In this document: piece after piece, positions 18,866 to 27,673 of the stretch
Layout: each line of letters starts with the position of its first letter
Numbering within the stretch: the stretch's first letter is position 1
NCBI RefSeq assembly: GCF_001424425.1
Contig: NZ_LMPT01000018.1
Span: forward strand, 471,959 to 535,958
Direction of reading: 5' to 3'
Length of the DNA: 64,000 nt
Source: Acidovorax sp. Leaf191
Lineage (GTDB): Bacteria; Pseudomonadota; Gammaproteobacteria; Burkholderiales; Burkholderiaceae_C
Position numbers and translations under genes: made by a program
Notes under the pieces: model-generated
Databases searched by the model: none
What the model was told of the DNA's origin: nothing
The model's input: only the letters and a program-made list of their open reading frames with translations

Positions 18866-19562
18866 CGGCTTCCTCACGCGCTGGTCGCGCCGCAAGCAGG
18901 ATGTGGCGGCGGGCAAGCCCGTGGAGGAGCCCGCACCGCAGGCGCCGCCGCCGGCTGCGGCGCAGGCCGAGCCTGGCGCGAAGGCACCGGCTGGCGTACC
19001 CCAGGCACCGACCGAACCAGCGACCCCGCAGCAGCCCCCCGCGCCCACGCTGGCCGATGCGCAGGCGCTCACGCCCGAGTCCGACTTCAAGCCCTTCGTG
19101 CAGCGCGCGGTCTCGCCCGAGGTGCGCAACCTGGCGATGAAGAAGCTGTTTGCCGACCCGCACTTCAACGTGATGGACGGCCTCGACATCTACGTCGGCG
19201 ACTACACGCAGCCCGACCCCTTGCCCGAGGGCATGCTGCGCCAGATGGCCAGCGCCCATGCCATGGGCTTCTTCGACCATGAAACACAGGCCGCGGACGG
19301 GGAGGGCGTGGCGGCAAAGCCCCCGGGTCCCGCTCAGCATCGGGATGATGCGGAGGCGCAAGAGGCTGCGGGCGTGGCACAGTCGGGGGTATGCACCGCT
19401 GTTCCTAGCGAGTCCTCCAGCGAGCCCGGCGCGCCCGCGCTGTCCCCCACCGGGGCAGCCGACGCGCCAGCCAGCCAACCCGACCATGACCACGACGCTC
19501 ATCTGCGACTGCAACCAGACGATGCCCCTCGACGCGAAAGCGTTGGGCGCGGCACTGCATGA
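18858..19562 (+). CDS. DUF3306 domain protein
   Basis: The chosen start is GTG at 18858 (ADGFLTRWSRRKQDV), which is the family's usual N-terminus; a second GTG lies 12 nt earlier. After the FLxRWSRRK head comes an Ala/Pro/Gln-rich linker (about 20-65). The conserved core is LTPESDFKPFVQRAVSPEVR, then NLAMKKLFADPHFNVMDGLD and IYVGDYTQPDPLPEGML (about 72-127). The C-terminal ~75 residues are low-complexity. The reading frame overlaps the start of the next gene by 77 nt, an unusually long overlap, so the tail may be dispensable or extended by mutation. Known association with formate dehydrogenase clusters; the role is unknown. Confidence 0.8.
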   Translation: MADGFLTRWSRRKQDVAAGKPVEEPAPQAPPPAAAQAEPGAKAPAGVPQAPTEPATPQQPPAPTLADAQALTPESDFKPFVQRAVSPEVRNLAMKKLFADPHFNVMDGLDIYVGDYTQPDPLPEGMLRQMASAHAMGFFDHETQAADGEGVAAKPPGPAQHRDDAEAQEAAGVAQSGVCTAVPSESSSEPGAPALSPTGAADAPASQPDHDHDAHLRLQPDDAPRRESVGRGTA

Positions 19563-21597
19563 CGACCAGGGCCTGACCCTTCACTCCACGCTGTGCCGGC
19601 GCGAAGCCGGGGCATTCCAGCAGGCCATCAAGACCGGCCAGGACGTGGTGGTGGCCTGCACGCAAGAGCAGCGCCTGTTCGCCGAACTGGGCCAGCAGAC
19701 CGAGGGCGCCATCTCGCCCATCCGCTTCGTCAACATCCGCGAGACCGGCGGCTGGAGCCGCGATGCCGGCCGCGCCACCCCCAAGATTGCGGCGCTGCTG
19801 GCGGCGGCGCAGTTGCCCGAGCCCGCACCGGTGCCCACGGTCACCTTCAAGAGCACCGGTCGCCTCTTGATCATCGGGCCGCTGGATGCGGCCGAGCGTG
19901 CGGCGGCCATGGTGTCCGACGTGCTGGATGTCACGGTGTTCACCCAGGGCCCAGGCACCGCAGGTGGCGCGCAGGCCCGGCGTTTTCCGGTACTGGGCGG
20001 GCGCATCACGGGTCTCACGGGCTGGCTGGGCGCGTTCGATCTGCAATGGGCGGCCGACAACCCCATCGACCTGGACCTGTGCACCCGCTGCAATGCCTGC
20101 GTGGCCGCATGCCCCGAAGATGCCATCGGCCTCGACTACCAAGTCGACCTGACCGCCTGCCAGTCGCACCGCGCCTGCGTGAAGGTCTGCCAGGTGGCGG
20201 GCGCCATCGACTTCAGCCGCGAGGCGGCCCCGCACACCGAGCGCTTCGACATGGTGCTCGACCTGCGCGCCGCCACGGCCACGCCCACCTTTGTGCAGCA
20301 CGCGCCGCCGCAGGGGTACTTTCGCTGGGACGGCCGCGACATCGCCACGCTGCTGCGCCTGCGCGAGTTGGTGGGTGAGTTCGAGAAGCCCAAGTTCTTT
20401 GCCTACAAACAAAAGCTGTGCGCCCACAGCCGCAATGAAACCGTGGGCTGCAATGCCTGCGTGGACATCTGCTCGGCCGAGGCCATTGCCAGCGACAAGA
20501 GCCGCCAGCAAATCAAGGTGAACCCCCATCTGTGCGTGGGCTGCGGTGCCTGCACCACGGTGTGCCCCACGGGCGCGCTGACCTATGCCTACCCCAGCGC
20601 CACGGACCAGGGCCTGAAGCTCAAGACGCTGCTGTCCACCTATGCCGCAGCCGGTGGCAAGGACGCCGTGCTGCTGCTGCACAGCCAGGAGCGCGGGCAG
20701 GCGCTGGTGGAGGAATTGGGCCGCGCGGCGCAACTCAAGGTGGCGCACGGCGTGCCGGCGCGGGTGATTCCCGTGGCGGTGTGGCACACGGCCAGCCTGG
20801 GCGTGGACCTGTGGCTGAGCGCCGTGGCTTACGGCGCATCGCAGGTGGCGGTGCTGGTGACCGATGAAGAGGCCCCGCAGTACCTGGAAGGCCTGCAGGC
20901 GCAGATGGACGTGGCGCAGGCCATCCTGCGCGGGCTGGGCTACACGGGCAGCCACCTGCAACTGGTGCGGGCCACGCACCCCACGGCGCTCGATGCCGCG
21001 CTGCAGGCGCTGGGGCAGACCCGCCAGGCCACGCCCGCCGTGCCCGCACGGTTTGCGGTGGCGCAGGAAAAGCGCAGCACGCTGGAAATGGCGCTGGACC
21101 ATCTCATCGAATACGCGCCAGCCCCGGCCGCGGTGCGGCCCGACGCCATTGCGTTGCCGGCCGCGGGCTCGCCGCTGGGCAGCATCAACGTGGACAAGGA
21201 CCGCTGCACGCTGTGCCTGAGCTGCGTGAGCGCTTGCCCCGCCAGCGCCCTGCAGGACAACCCGCAGATGCCGCAACTGCGCTTCATCGAGAAGAACTGC
21301 GTGCAGTGCGGCCTGTGCGCCACCACCTGCCCCGAAGACGCGATCACGCTGCAGCCGCGCCTTCTGCTCACGCCCGAGCGTGCGCAGCTGCGCGTGCTCA
21401 ACGAGGCCAAGCCCTGGGCCTGTGTGCGCTGCAGCAAGCCGTTTGGCACGGTCAAGGCCATCGAGGCCATGCTGGGCAAGCTCTCGGGCCACCCCATGTT
21501 CCAGGGCGAGGCGCTGGAGCGCCTGAAGATGTGCAGCGACTGCCGCGTGATCGACCTGTATTCCTCCCAAAGCGAAGCGAAAGTGACGGACCTGTGA
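19486..21597 (+). CDS. Multi-cluster 4Fe-4S (polyferredoxin-like) protein
   Basis: The 703-residue cytoplasmic protein begins MTTTLICDCNQTMPLDAKAL, as members of this formate-cluster family do. It contains four ferredoxin-like Cys motifs: CTRCNACVAACPEDAIG (about residue 200), CVGCGACTTVCPTGAL (about 350), CTLCLSCVSACPASAL (about 574) and CVQCGLCATTCPEDAI (about 605). Additional cysteines (CNACVDIC; CVRCSKPFG and CSDCRV near the C-terminus) could hold a further site. It is probably an electron-transfer or maturation partner for the molybdoenzymes. It starts inside the DUF3306 frame and its stop overlaps the next gene's GTG. Confidence 0.88.
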   Translation: MTTTLICDCNQTMPLDAKALGAALHDDQGLTLHSTLCRREAGAFQQAIKTGQDVVVACTQEQRLFAELGQQTEGAISPIRFVNIRETGGWSRDAGRATPKIAALLAAAQLPEPAPVPTVTFKSTGRLLIIGPLDAAERAAAMVSDVLDVTVFTQGPGTAGGAQARRFPVLGGRITGLTGWLGAFDLQWAADNPIDLDLCTRCNACVAACPEDAIGLDYQVDLTACQSHRACVKVCQVAGAIDFSREAAPHTERFDMVLDLRAATATPTFVQHAPPQGYFRWDGRDIATLLRLRELVGEFEKPKFFAYKQKLCAHSRNETVGCNACVDICSAEAIASDKSRQQIKVNPHLCVGCGACTTVCPTGALTYAYPSATDQGLKLKTLLSTYAAAGGKDAVLLLHSQERGQALVEELGRAAQLKVAHGVPARVIPVAVWHTASLGVDLWLSAVAYGASQVAVLVTDEEAPQYLEGLQAQMDVAQAILRGLGYTGSHLQLVRATHPTALDAALQALGQTRQATPAVPARFAVAQEKRSTLEMALDHLIEYAPAPAAVRPDAIALPAAGSPLGSINVDKDRCTLCLSCVSACPASALQDNPQMPQLRFIEKNCVQCGLCATTCPEDAITLQPRLLLTPERAQLRVLNEAKPWACVRCSKPFGTVKAIEAMLGKLSGHPMFQGEALERLKMCSDCRVIDLYSSQSEAKVTDL

Positions 21598-22226
21598 GCG
21601 CCCAACCTTCAATGACCCCTGCCGGCAGCTCAGCGCTGGACGAAGAAACCGCGCGCGCCGAGCTGTATGGCCTGCTGTCGCAGCTGTACTACGCGGCGCC
21701 CGGCCCAGAGCTGCTGTCGGCATTGCGCGTGGCGGTGACCGAGGCACCGGCCGCGGGTGGTTTTTTGCAAGAGCCCTGGCAGCAACTGGTGGGCGCGGCG
21801 CGTGCGCTGGACGATGCGGCCATTGCGCTGGAGTTCGACCGCCTGTTCGGCGGTGTGGGCAAGCCCGAGGTCTACCTGTACGCATCGCACTACGTGAGCG
21901 GCTTCTTGAACGAGAAGCCCCTGGCCCGCCTGCGCACCGACCTGGCCCGCCTGGGCCTGGCGCGTGACGAGGCGGCCATGCCCGAGACCGAAGACCACAT
22001 CGCCTACCTGTGCGAGGTCATGCGCTACCTGATCGCCGGCGACGACGTCGCGGTGTGCAACCTGGCGTCGCAGCGCGACTTTTTTGCCACGCACCTGCAG
22101 CCCTGGGTGGGGGCGCTGTGCGATGCGCTGGCGGCGCATCCGCAAGCACGGTTCTATGCTGCAACAGCACATTTCACCCGCGCCTTCGTCAGCGTGGAGG
22201 CGCAGGGCTTCGACATGCTCGATTGA
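21594..22226 (+). CDS. TorD/DmsD-type molybdoenzyme chaperone
   Basis: The 210-residue all-helical protein belongs to the TorD/NarJ/DmsD family, which binds the Tat leader of an apo-molybdoenzyme and holds it until the cofactor is in. Family features are DEETARAELYGLLSQLYYAA (about 16-35), LEFDRLFGGVGKPEVYLYAS and HYVSGFLNEKPLARLRTDLA (about 81-120), and MPETEDHIAYLCEVMRYLIA (about 131-150). The start is the GTG at 21594, overlapping the previous stop (TGTGA). An ATG six codons later is an alternative. Its likely client is the Tat-dependent alpha subunit at 22600. Confidence 0.88.
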   Translation: MSAQPSMTPAGSSALDEETARAELYGLLSQLYYAAPGPELLSALRVAVTEAPAAGGFLQEPWQQLVGAARALDDAAIALEFDRLFGGVGKPEVYLYASHYVSGFLNEKPLARLRTDLARLGLARDEAAMPETEDHIAYLCEVMRYLIAGDDVAVCNLASQRDFFATHLQPWVGALCDALAAHPQARFYAATAHFTRAFVSVEAQGFDMLD

Positions 22227-22294
22227 ACCGGCGCCGCCGCTGACACCATCTGCGCGGGGCGCTATAAAAGATGAGTAAGTTGGTGGGTGGTATT

Positions 22295-22338
22295 CACCGC
22301 GATTGCGGTGTTGCACCTGGTGACATAGACTGTATGAA
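22295..22338 (+). promoter_or_regulatory. Candidate promoter with adjacent inverted repeat, upstream of the fdh genes
   Basis: In the 148-bp gap before the Tat-protein gene, CACCGC-GATT-GCGGTG (22295-22310) is a perfect inverted repeat. It directly abuts a possible -35 TTGCAC (22311-22316), and TATGAA (22333-22338) may be the -10, with a 16-bp spacer. This suggests a second transcription start for the alpha/beta/gamma block with an operator overlapping the promoter edge. Inference only. Confidence 0.35.
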
Positions 22339-22374
22339 CAGCATTTCATAGCTGCAGCCATTCTGGAGACAAGC

Positions 22375-22587
22375 ATGCAGAACAGCCAAACCCCACCTTC
22401 GCGCCGCAGCTTCTTTGCCGGCGCCGCCACCGTCGGCGCCGCAGCGGCTGCCGTGGCGGCCCTTCCGCAGCTGGCGACGTCTCCCGAAGCGGCCGTGTCC
22501 GAGCCCCCCCGCGTGGCGCCGGAGAAGGGCGGCGGGTACCACCTGTCCGCCCATGTGAAGCAGTACTACAAGACCACCCAACTCTGA
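22375..22587 (+). CDS. Small Tat-signal protein of formate dehydrogenase regions
   Basis: The 70-residue protein has a twin-arginine leader, SRRSFFAGAATVG (about residues 9-21), followed by an alanine-rich hydrophobic stretch. A short mature tail ends in GGGYHLSAHVKQYYKTTQL. This matches the small Tat-target family found next to formate dehydrogenase genes. It is probably exported to the periplasm with or beside the alpha subunit; its function is unknown. The ribosome binding site TGGAGA lies 8 nt before the ATG. It lies 12 nt before the alpha subunit gene. Confidence 0.85.
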   Translation: MQNSQTPPSRRSFFAGAATVGAAAAAVAALPQLATSPEAAVSEPPRVAPEKGGGYHLSAHVKQYYKTTQL

Positions 22588-22599
22588 CCGGGGCGCCCC

Positions 22600-25566
22600 A
22601 TGTTGCTCACCAAGAAGTCGCCGCACGCCGCGCCGGGCGCCGCGCCTGCCTCTCCTTTTGTTCACAGCCTGCGCCGCGGTTTGTCGCAGGCCCTGCCCAC
22701 CATGGACCGGCGCTCGTTCCTGCGTCGCTCGGGCCTGGGTGTCGGCGTCGGCATTGCCGCGTCGCAGCTCACGCTGGTCAAGAAGTCCCACGCCGCCGAA
22801 GGCGCCAAGGTGGGCCTGGGCGACAGCAAGATCGAAGTGCGCCGCACCGTGTGCACCCACTGCTCGGTGGGCTGTGCGGTCGATGCCGTGGTCGAGAACG
22901 GCGTGTGGGTGCGCCAGGAGCCGGTGTTCGACTCGCCCATCAACCTGGGCGCGCACTGTGCCAAGGGTGCGGCGCTGCGCGAGCACGGCCACGGCGAGTA
23001 CCGCCTGCGCTACCCCATGAAGCTCGTGAACGGCAAGTACGAGCGCATCAGCTGGGACACGGCGCTCAACGAGATCACCGCCAAGATGCAGGAGCTGCGC
23101 AAGGCCAGCGGCCCTGACAGCGTGTACTTCGTCGGCTCGTCCAAGCACAACAACGAGCAGGCGTACCTGCTGCGCAAGTTCGTGAGCTTCTGGGGCACCA
23201 ACAACTGCGACCACCAGGCGCGCATCTGCCACTCCACCACGGTGGCCGGCGTGGCCAACACCTGGGGTTATGGGGCCATGACCAATTCGTACAACGACAT
23301 GCAAAACAGCAAGGTCGCGATGTACATCGGCTCCAACGCGGCAGAGGCCCACCCGGTGAGCATGCTGCACATGCTGCACGCCAAGGAAACCGGCTGCAAG
23401 ATGATCGTGGTGGACCCGCGCTTCACCCGCACGGCGGCCAAGGCCGACGAATACGTGCGCATCCGCTCCGGCACCGACATTCCCTTCCTCTTCGGCCTGC
23501 TGTACCACATCTTCAAGAACGGCTGGGAAGACAAGCAGTACATCAACGACCGCGTCTACGGCATGGACAAGGTGCGCGAGGAGATCCTCGCCAAGTGGAC
23601 GCCCGACAAGGTGGAAGAGGCCTGCGGCGTGAAGGAGGCGCAGGTCTTCAAGGTGGCGAGCATGCTCAACGCCCACCGCCCCGGCACCGTGGTGTGGTGC
23701 ATGGGCCAGACGCAGCACACTATCGGCAACGCCATCGTGCGGGCATCGTGCATCCTGCAGCTGGCGCTGGGCAACGTGGGCAAGACGGGCGGCGGCACCA
23801 ACATCTTCCGCGGCCATGACAACGTGCAGGGCGCCACCGACGTGGGCCCCAACCCCGATTCGCTGCCCGGCTACTACGGCCTGGCCGAAGGCTCCTGGAA
23901 GCACTTCGCGGCCGTGTGGGGCGTGGACTACGAGTGGATCAAGGCCAAGTACGCATCGCCCGCGATGATGACCAAGAGCGGCATCACCGTGTCGCGCTGG
24001 ATCGACGGCGTGCTGGAGAAGAACGAGCTCATCGACCAGGACTCCAACCTGCGCGGCGTGTTCTTCTGGGGCCATGCGCCCAACTCGCAGACGCGCGGTC
24101 TGGAAATGAAGCGCGCGATGGACAAGCTGGATTTGCTGGTGGTGGTGGACCCGTACCCCTCGGCCACCGCCGCCATGGCCGCCATGCCCGGCAAGGCCGA
24201 AGATTTGAACCCGAACCGCGCGGTGTACCTGCTGCCCGCGGCCACGCAGTTCGAGACCAGCGGCTCGTGCACCGCGTCCAACCGGTCGCTGCAGTGGCGC
24301 GAGAAGGTCATCGAGCCCCTGTGGGAGAGCCGCTCGGACCACATGATCATGCACCAGTTCGCCGAGAAGCTGGGCTTTGCCGCCGAGCTGTCCAAGAACT
24401 ACAAGATGCAGAAGGTCAAGGGCATGGACGAGCCCGTGCCCGAGGACATCCTGCGCGAGATCAACAAGAGCGTGTGGACCATCGGCTACACCGGCCAGAG
24501 CCCCGAGCGGCTGAAGGCCCACATGAAGAACATGCACCTGTTCGACGTGAAGACCCTCAAGGCCAAGGGCGGCAAGGACAAGGACACGGGCTACGACTTC
24601 ACCGGCGACTACTTCGGCCTGCCCTGGCCCTGCTACGGCACACCCGAGCTCAAGCACCCTGGCTCGTCCAACCTGTACGACACCTCCAAGCACGTGATGG
24701 ACGGCGGCGGCAACTTCCGCGCCAACTTCGGCGTGGAAAAGGACGGCGTGAACCTGCTGGCCGAGGACGGATCGTTCTCGCTGGGCAGCGAGATCACCAC
24801 CGGCTACCCCGAGTTCGACCACGTGCTGCTCAAGAAGCTCGGCTGGTGGGACGACCTGTCGGACGCCGAAAAGGCCAAGGCCGAAGGCAAGAACTGGAAG
24901 ACCGATCCCACCGGCGCGATCATCCGCGTGGCCATGAAGCACGGCTGCCACCCGTTCGGCAACGCCAAGGCGCGTGCCGTGGTGTGGAACTTCCCGGATG
25001 CGATACCGCAGCACCGCGAGCCGCTGTACGGCACCAAGCCCGAGCTGATGGCCAAGTACCCCACGCACGACGACAAGAAGGCCTTCTGGCGCATGCCCAC
25101 GCTGTACAAGAGCGTGCAGGACAAGAACATCGCCGACAAGGTGCACGAGAAGTTCCCGCTCATTCTGAGCTCGGGCCGCCTGGTCGAGTACGAAGGCGGC
25201 GGCGAGGAAACCCGCTCCAACCCCTGGCTGGCCGAGCTGCAGCAGGAGTCGTTCGTCGAGATCAACCCGAAGACGGCGGCCGACCGCGGCATCCGCAACG
25301 GCGAGCGCGTGTGGCTGAGCTCGCCCACCGGCGCACGCCTGAACGTGCAGGCGCTGGTCACCGAGCGCGTGGCACCCGACACGGTGTGGATGCCGTTCCA
25401 CTTCTCGGGGCGCTGGCAAGGCACGGACATGCTGGCGTACTACCCCAAGGGCGCAGCGCCCATCGTGCGCGGCGAAGCGGTGAACACCGCCACCACCTAT
25501 GGCTACGACAGCGTGACCATGATGCAAGAAACCAAGACCACGATCTGCAACGTGGAACGCGCCTGA
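22600..25566 (+). CDS. fdhA: Formate dehydrogenase, molybdopterin alpha subunit (periplasmic)
   Basis: The 988-residue catalytic subunit oxidises formate to CO2. A Tat leader MDRRSFLRRSGLGVGVG lies at about residues 35-51. The first 34 residues form an unusual extension, so the start could instead be the ATG at 22702. The N-terminal 4Fe-4S motif is CTHCSVGCAVDAV plus a later Cys in LGAHCAKG. The metal ligand is a cysteine at about residue 210 (DHQARICHSTTVAGVAN), where E. coli FdnG and FdhF have selenocysteine. MGD-binding stretches include FRGHDNVQGATDVG and the C-terminal domain with SSGRLVEYEGGGEETRSN. The beta subunit follows 25 nt later and gamma after that, so this is a membrane-bound three-subunit enzyme facing the periplasm. 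Confidence 0.96.
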   Translation: MLLTKKSPHAAPGAAPASPFVHSLRRGLSQALPTMDRRSFLRRSGLGVGVGIAASQLTLVKKSHAAEGAKVGLGDSKIEVRRTVCTHCSVGCAVDAVVENGVWVRQEPVFDSPINLGAHCAKGAALREHGHGEYRLRYPMKLVNGKYERISWDTALNEITAKMQELRKASGPDSVYFVGSSKHNNEQAYLLRKFVSFWGTNNCDHQARICHSTTVAGVANTWGYGAMTNSYNDMQNSKVAMYIGSNAAEAHPVSMLHMLHAKETGCKMIVVDPRFTRTAAKADEYVRIRSGTDIPFLFGLLYHIFKNGWEDKQYINDRVYGMDKVREEILAKWTPDKVEEACGVKEAQVFKVASMLNAHRPGTVVWCMGQTQHTIGNAIVRASCILQLALGNVGKTGGGTNIFRGHDNVQGATDVGPNPDSLPGYYGLAEGSWKHFAAVWGVDYEWIKAKYASPAMMTKSGITVSRWIDGVLEKNELIDQDSNLRGVFFWGHAPNSQTRGLEMKRAMDKLDLLVVVDPYPSATAAMAAMPGKAEDLNPNRAVYLLPAATQFETSGSCTASNRSLQWREKVIEPLWESRSDHMIMHQFAEKLGFAAELSKNYKMQKVKGMDEPVPEDILREINKSVWTIGYTGQSPERLKAHMKNMHLFDVKTLKAKGGKDKDTGYDFTGDYFGLPWPCYGTPELKHPGSSNLYDTSKHVMDGGGNFRANFGVEKDGVNLLAEDGSFSLGSEITTGYPEFDHVLLKKLGWWDDLSDAEKAKAEGKNWKTDPTGAIIRVAMKHGCHPFGNAKARAVVWNFPDAIPQHREPLYGTKPELMAKYPTHDDKKAFWRMPTLYKSVQDKNIADKVHEKFPLILSSGRLVEYEGGGEETRSNPWLAELQQESFVEINPKTAADRGIRNGERVWLSSPTGARLNVQALVTERVAPDTVWMPFHFSGRWQGTDMLAYYPKGAAPIVRGEAVNTATTYGYDSVTMMQETKTTICNVERA

Positions 25567-25591
25567 TCGCGCCGCGCAAGGAGACCTACCC

Positions 25592-26209
25592 ATGGCACGA
25601 ATGAAATTCATCTGCGACTCAGAGCGCTGCATCGAATGCAACGGCTGCGTCACGGCCTGCAAGAACGAGCACGAGGTGCCGTGGGGCGTGAACCGCCGCC
25701 GCGTGGTCACGCTCAATGACGGCGTGCCCGGCGAGAAATCCATCTCGGTGGCCTGCATGCACTGCAGCGATGCGCCCTGCATGGCCGTGTGCCCCGTCAA
25801 CTGCTTCTACCGCACGGACGAAGGCGTGGTGCTGCATGACAAGGACGTGTGCATCGGCTGCGGCTACTGCAGCTATGCCTGCCCCTTTGGCGCACCGCAG
25901 TTCCCGTCCACCGGCACCTTCGGCGTGCGCGGCAAGATGGACAAGTGCACCTTCTGCGCAGGTGGCCCTGAAGAGCATGGCAGCCAGGCCGAGTTCGACA
26001 AGTACGGCCGCAACCGCCTGGCCGAGGGCAAGCTGCCCGCCTGCGCCGAAATGTGCTCCACCAAGGCCCTGCTGGCTGGCGATGGCGACGTGGTGGCGGA
26101 CATCTTCCGCAACCGCGTGGTGCAGCGCGGCAAGGGCGCCGAAGTGTGGGGCTGGGGCACGGCCTACGGCTCGCAGCAGGCCGGCCAGCCGGCAGGGGGC
26201 AAGTCATGA
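25592..26209 (+). CDS. fdhB: Formate dehydrogenase beta subunit, 4 x [4Fe-4S]
   Basis: The 205-residue electron-transfer subunit carries four ferredoxin-type motifs: CIECNGCVTACKNEH (about 13-27), CMHCSDAPCMAVCP (about 56-69), CIGCGYCSYACPFGA (about 88-102) and CTFCAG followed by CAEMC (about 117 and 153). It lacks the C-terminal membrane helix of E. coli FdnH, so it is the short form that docks between alpha and the cytochrome b subunit. It has no leader of its own and would be exported as a complex with alpha. Its stop overlaps the next gene's ATG by 4 nt. Confidence 0.95.
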   Translation: MARMKFICDSERCIECNGCVTACKNEHEVPWGVNRRRVVTLNDGVPGEKSISVACMHCSDAPCMAVCPVNCFYRTDEGVVLHDKDVCIGCGYCSYACPFGAPQFPSTGTFGVRGKMDKCTFCAGGPEEHGSQAEFDKYGRNRLAEGKLPACAEMCSTKALLAGDGDVVADIFRNRVVQRGKGAEVWGWGTAYGSQQAGQPAGGKS

Positions 26210-26451
26210 CCACGATGCACCGCACCTTGCTGGTCGCCTCCGCAGCCCTGGCCCTGGCGGCCCTGACCGCGTGCGGCGAGAAGCCGCAGACCGGCGCGGG
26301 CATCCGCAGCGATGCCACACCCTACGCCGGCACCGGCAGCGCCTTCACGCAGCCGGGCTGGACGGCCGGTGACAAGGCGAGCTGGGAGGCGCAACTGAAG
26401 ACGCGCCAGCAGTACGGCCAGAACGAGTACACGCGCATCACCGCGAAGTGA
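26206..26451 (+). CDS. Small lipoprotein embedded in the formate dehydrogenase operon
   Basis: An 81-residue lipoprotein whose signal peptide ends in the lipobox LTAC (Cys at about residue 22). A 59-residue mature part contains GTGSAFTQPGWTAGDKASWE and RQQYGQNEYTRITAK. It overlaps fdhB by 4 nt (ATGA), and its stop touches the gamma gene, so it is produced in step with both subunits. I do not know a characterised homologue. A structural or assembly role on the periplasmic side of the complex is plausible from position alone. Confidence 0.7.
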   Translation: MTTMHRTLLVASAALALAALTACGEKPQTGAGIRSDATPYAGTGSAFTQPGWTAGDKASWEAQLKTRQQYGQNEYTRITAK

Positions 26452-26459
26452 GGCCGGCC

Positions 26460-27653
26460 ATGCAACACATCCTGTGGTCATTGGCGTTGGTGGTCGGGGT
26501 GGCCTGCGGCCCAGCACTGGCGCAGGCCCCGGTCGCTGGCGATGCAGCCTCTGCGCCTGCCACCGCGGCCCCGGCCGCGGGCGGCATCCAGAGCCAGAAC
26601 ATCTTCGAGGTCAAGCCGGACGCGAGCGCCGACCCCAAATACCTGGAGCAGACCAACGGCGAACGCGCCAAGGTGCAGCCCGGCAACAACGCGCCCATGT
26701 GGCGCCAGGTGGGGCAGGGCGTAACGGGCACCAGCAGCCTGCCCAAGAGCCAGGCGCCCGAGGCCGGCAACCTGATCCAGCCCTTCGTGCAGTACCCCGG
26801 CTCGCGCGTGACCAACGCCGGCGAGGCCTGGCGGCAGGTGCGCAACCAGTGGATCATCCCGTACGGCGGCTCGCTGCTGCTCATCGTGGCCGGTGCGATT
26901 GCGCTGTTCTACTGGGGCAAGGGCGCGATCAAGCTGCACGGCGCCGAGACCGGCCGCAAGATCGAGCGCTTCACCCCGTTCGAGCGTTCGGCCCACTGGG
27001 CCAACGCGATTGCCTTCGTCGCCCTGGCGGTGTCGGGCATCGTGATGGCGTTCGGCAAGTTCTTCCTGCTGCCCATCATGGGGGCCACGCTGTTTGGCTG
27101 GCTGGCGTATGCACTCAAGAACATCCACAACTTCGCCGGCCCGCTGTTCGCGGTGTCGCTGGTCATCGTGTTCTTCACGTTCCTCAAGGACAACCTGCCG
27201 CGCCGCGAGGACATCACCTGGATCGCCAAGGGCGGCGGCATGCTCTCGGGGCAAGAGGTGCCTTCGCACCGCTTCAACGCGGGCGAGAAGATCGTGTTCT
27301 GGGCCGGCGTGCTGGGCCTGGGCGTGATCGTGGTGGCCTCGGGCCTGGTGCTGGACAAGCTGATCCCCGGGCTCATCTACGAGCGTGGCACCATGCAGAT
27401 CGCGCACATGGTGCATGCCGTGGCCACGGTGGTGATGATGATGATGTTCATGGGCCACATCTACATGGGCACCATCGGCATGCAGGGCGCCTACAAGGCC
27501 ATGAAGACCGGCTATGTGGACGACACCTGGGCCAGGGAGCACCACGAGCTCTGGTATGACGACATCGAGGCCGGCAAGATCCCGCGCCAGCGCAGCGCCG
27601 TGGACGGACCTGTCGAGGCGGCCGCCGCCGCAGGCAAGCCCGTCCAGGCATGA
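26460..27653 (+). CDS. fdhC: Formate dehydrogenase gamma subunit, cytochrome b556
   Basis: The 397-residue inner-membrane subunit passes electrons from beta to quinone. A cleavable signal peptide (residues about 1-22, ending GPALAQA) is followed by a ~120-residue periplasmic Ala/Pro-rich extension. A first helix (LLLIVAGAIALFYWGKG) precedes the b-cytochrome core. Likely haem-ligand histidines are in ERSAHWANAIAFVALAVSGI, LKNIHNFAGPLFAVSLVIV and QIAHMVHAVATVVMMMMFMG with GHIYMG. The C-terminus has YDDIEAGKIPRQR, typical of this family. The ATG at 26460 is preferred; a GTG 12 nt earlier overlaps the lipoprotein stop. Confidence 0.93.
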   Translation: MQHILWSLALVVGVACGPALAQAPVAGDAASAPATAAPAAGGIQSQNIFEVKPDASADPKYLEQTNGERAKVQPGNNAPMWRQVGQGVTGTSSLPKSQAPEAGNLIQPFVQYPGSRVTNAGEAWRQVRNQWIIPYGGSLLLIVAGAIALFYWGKGAIKLHGAETGRKIERFTPFERSAHWANAIAFVALAVSGIVMAFGKFFLLPIMGATLFGWLAYALKNIHNFAGPLFAVSLVIVFFTFLKDNLPRREDITWIAKGGGMLSGQEVPSHRFNAGEKIVFWAGVLGLGVIVVASGLVLDKLIPGLIYERGTMQIAHMVHAVATVVMMMMFMGHIYMGTIGMQGAYKAMKTGYVDDTWAREHHELWYDDIEAGKIPRQRSAVDGPVEAAAAAGKPVQA

Positions 27654-27673
27654 CATGTGAGGCACACCCCACC

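Noticed and set aside
22227..22374. FNR/ANR box before the formate dehydrogenase genes
   Set aside because: No TTGAT-N4-ATCAA-like site could be found by eye in the gap.
23200..23260. Possible selenocysteine site in formate dehydrogenase
   Set aside because: The position has a cysteine codon (TGC) in ARICHSTT and no in-frame TGA, so no recoding is needed.
22294..25800. Very long open frame opposite the formate dehydrogenase alpha gene
   Set aside because: Its translation is His/Val/Ala-rich low-complexity sequence typical of the antisense frame of a GC-rich gene; the + strand frame has all family motifs.
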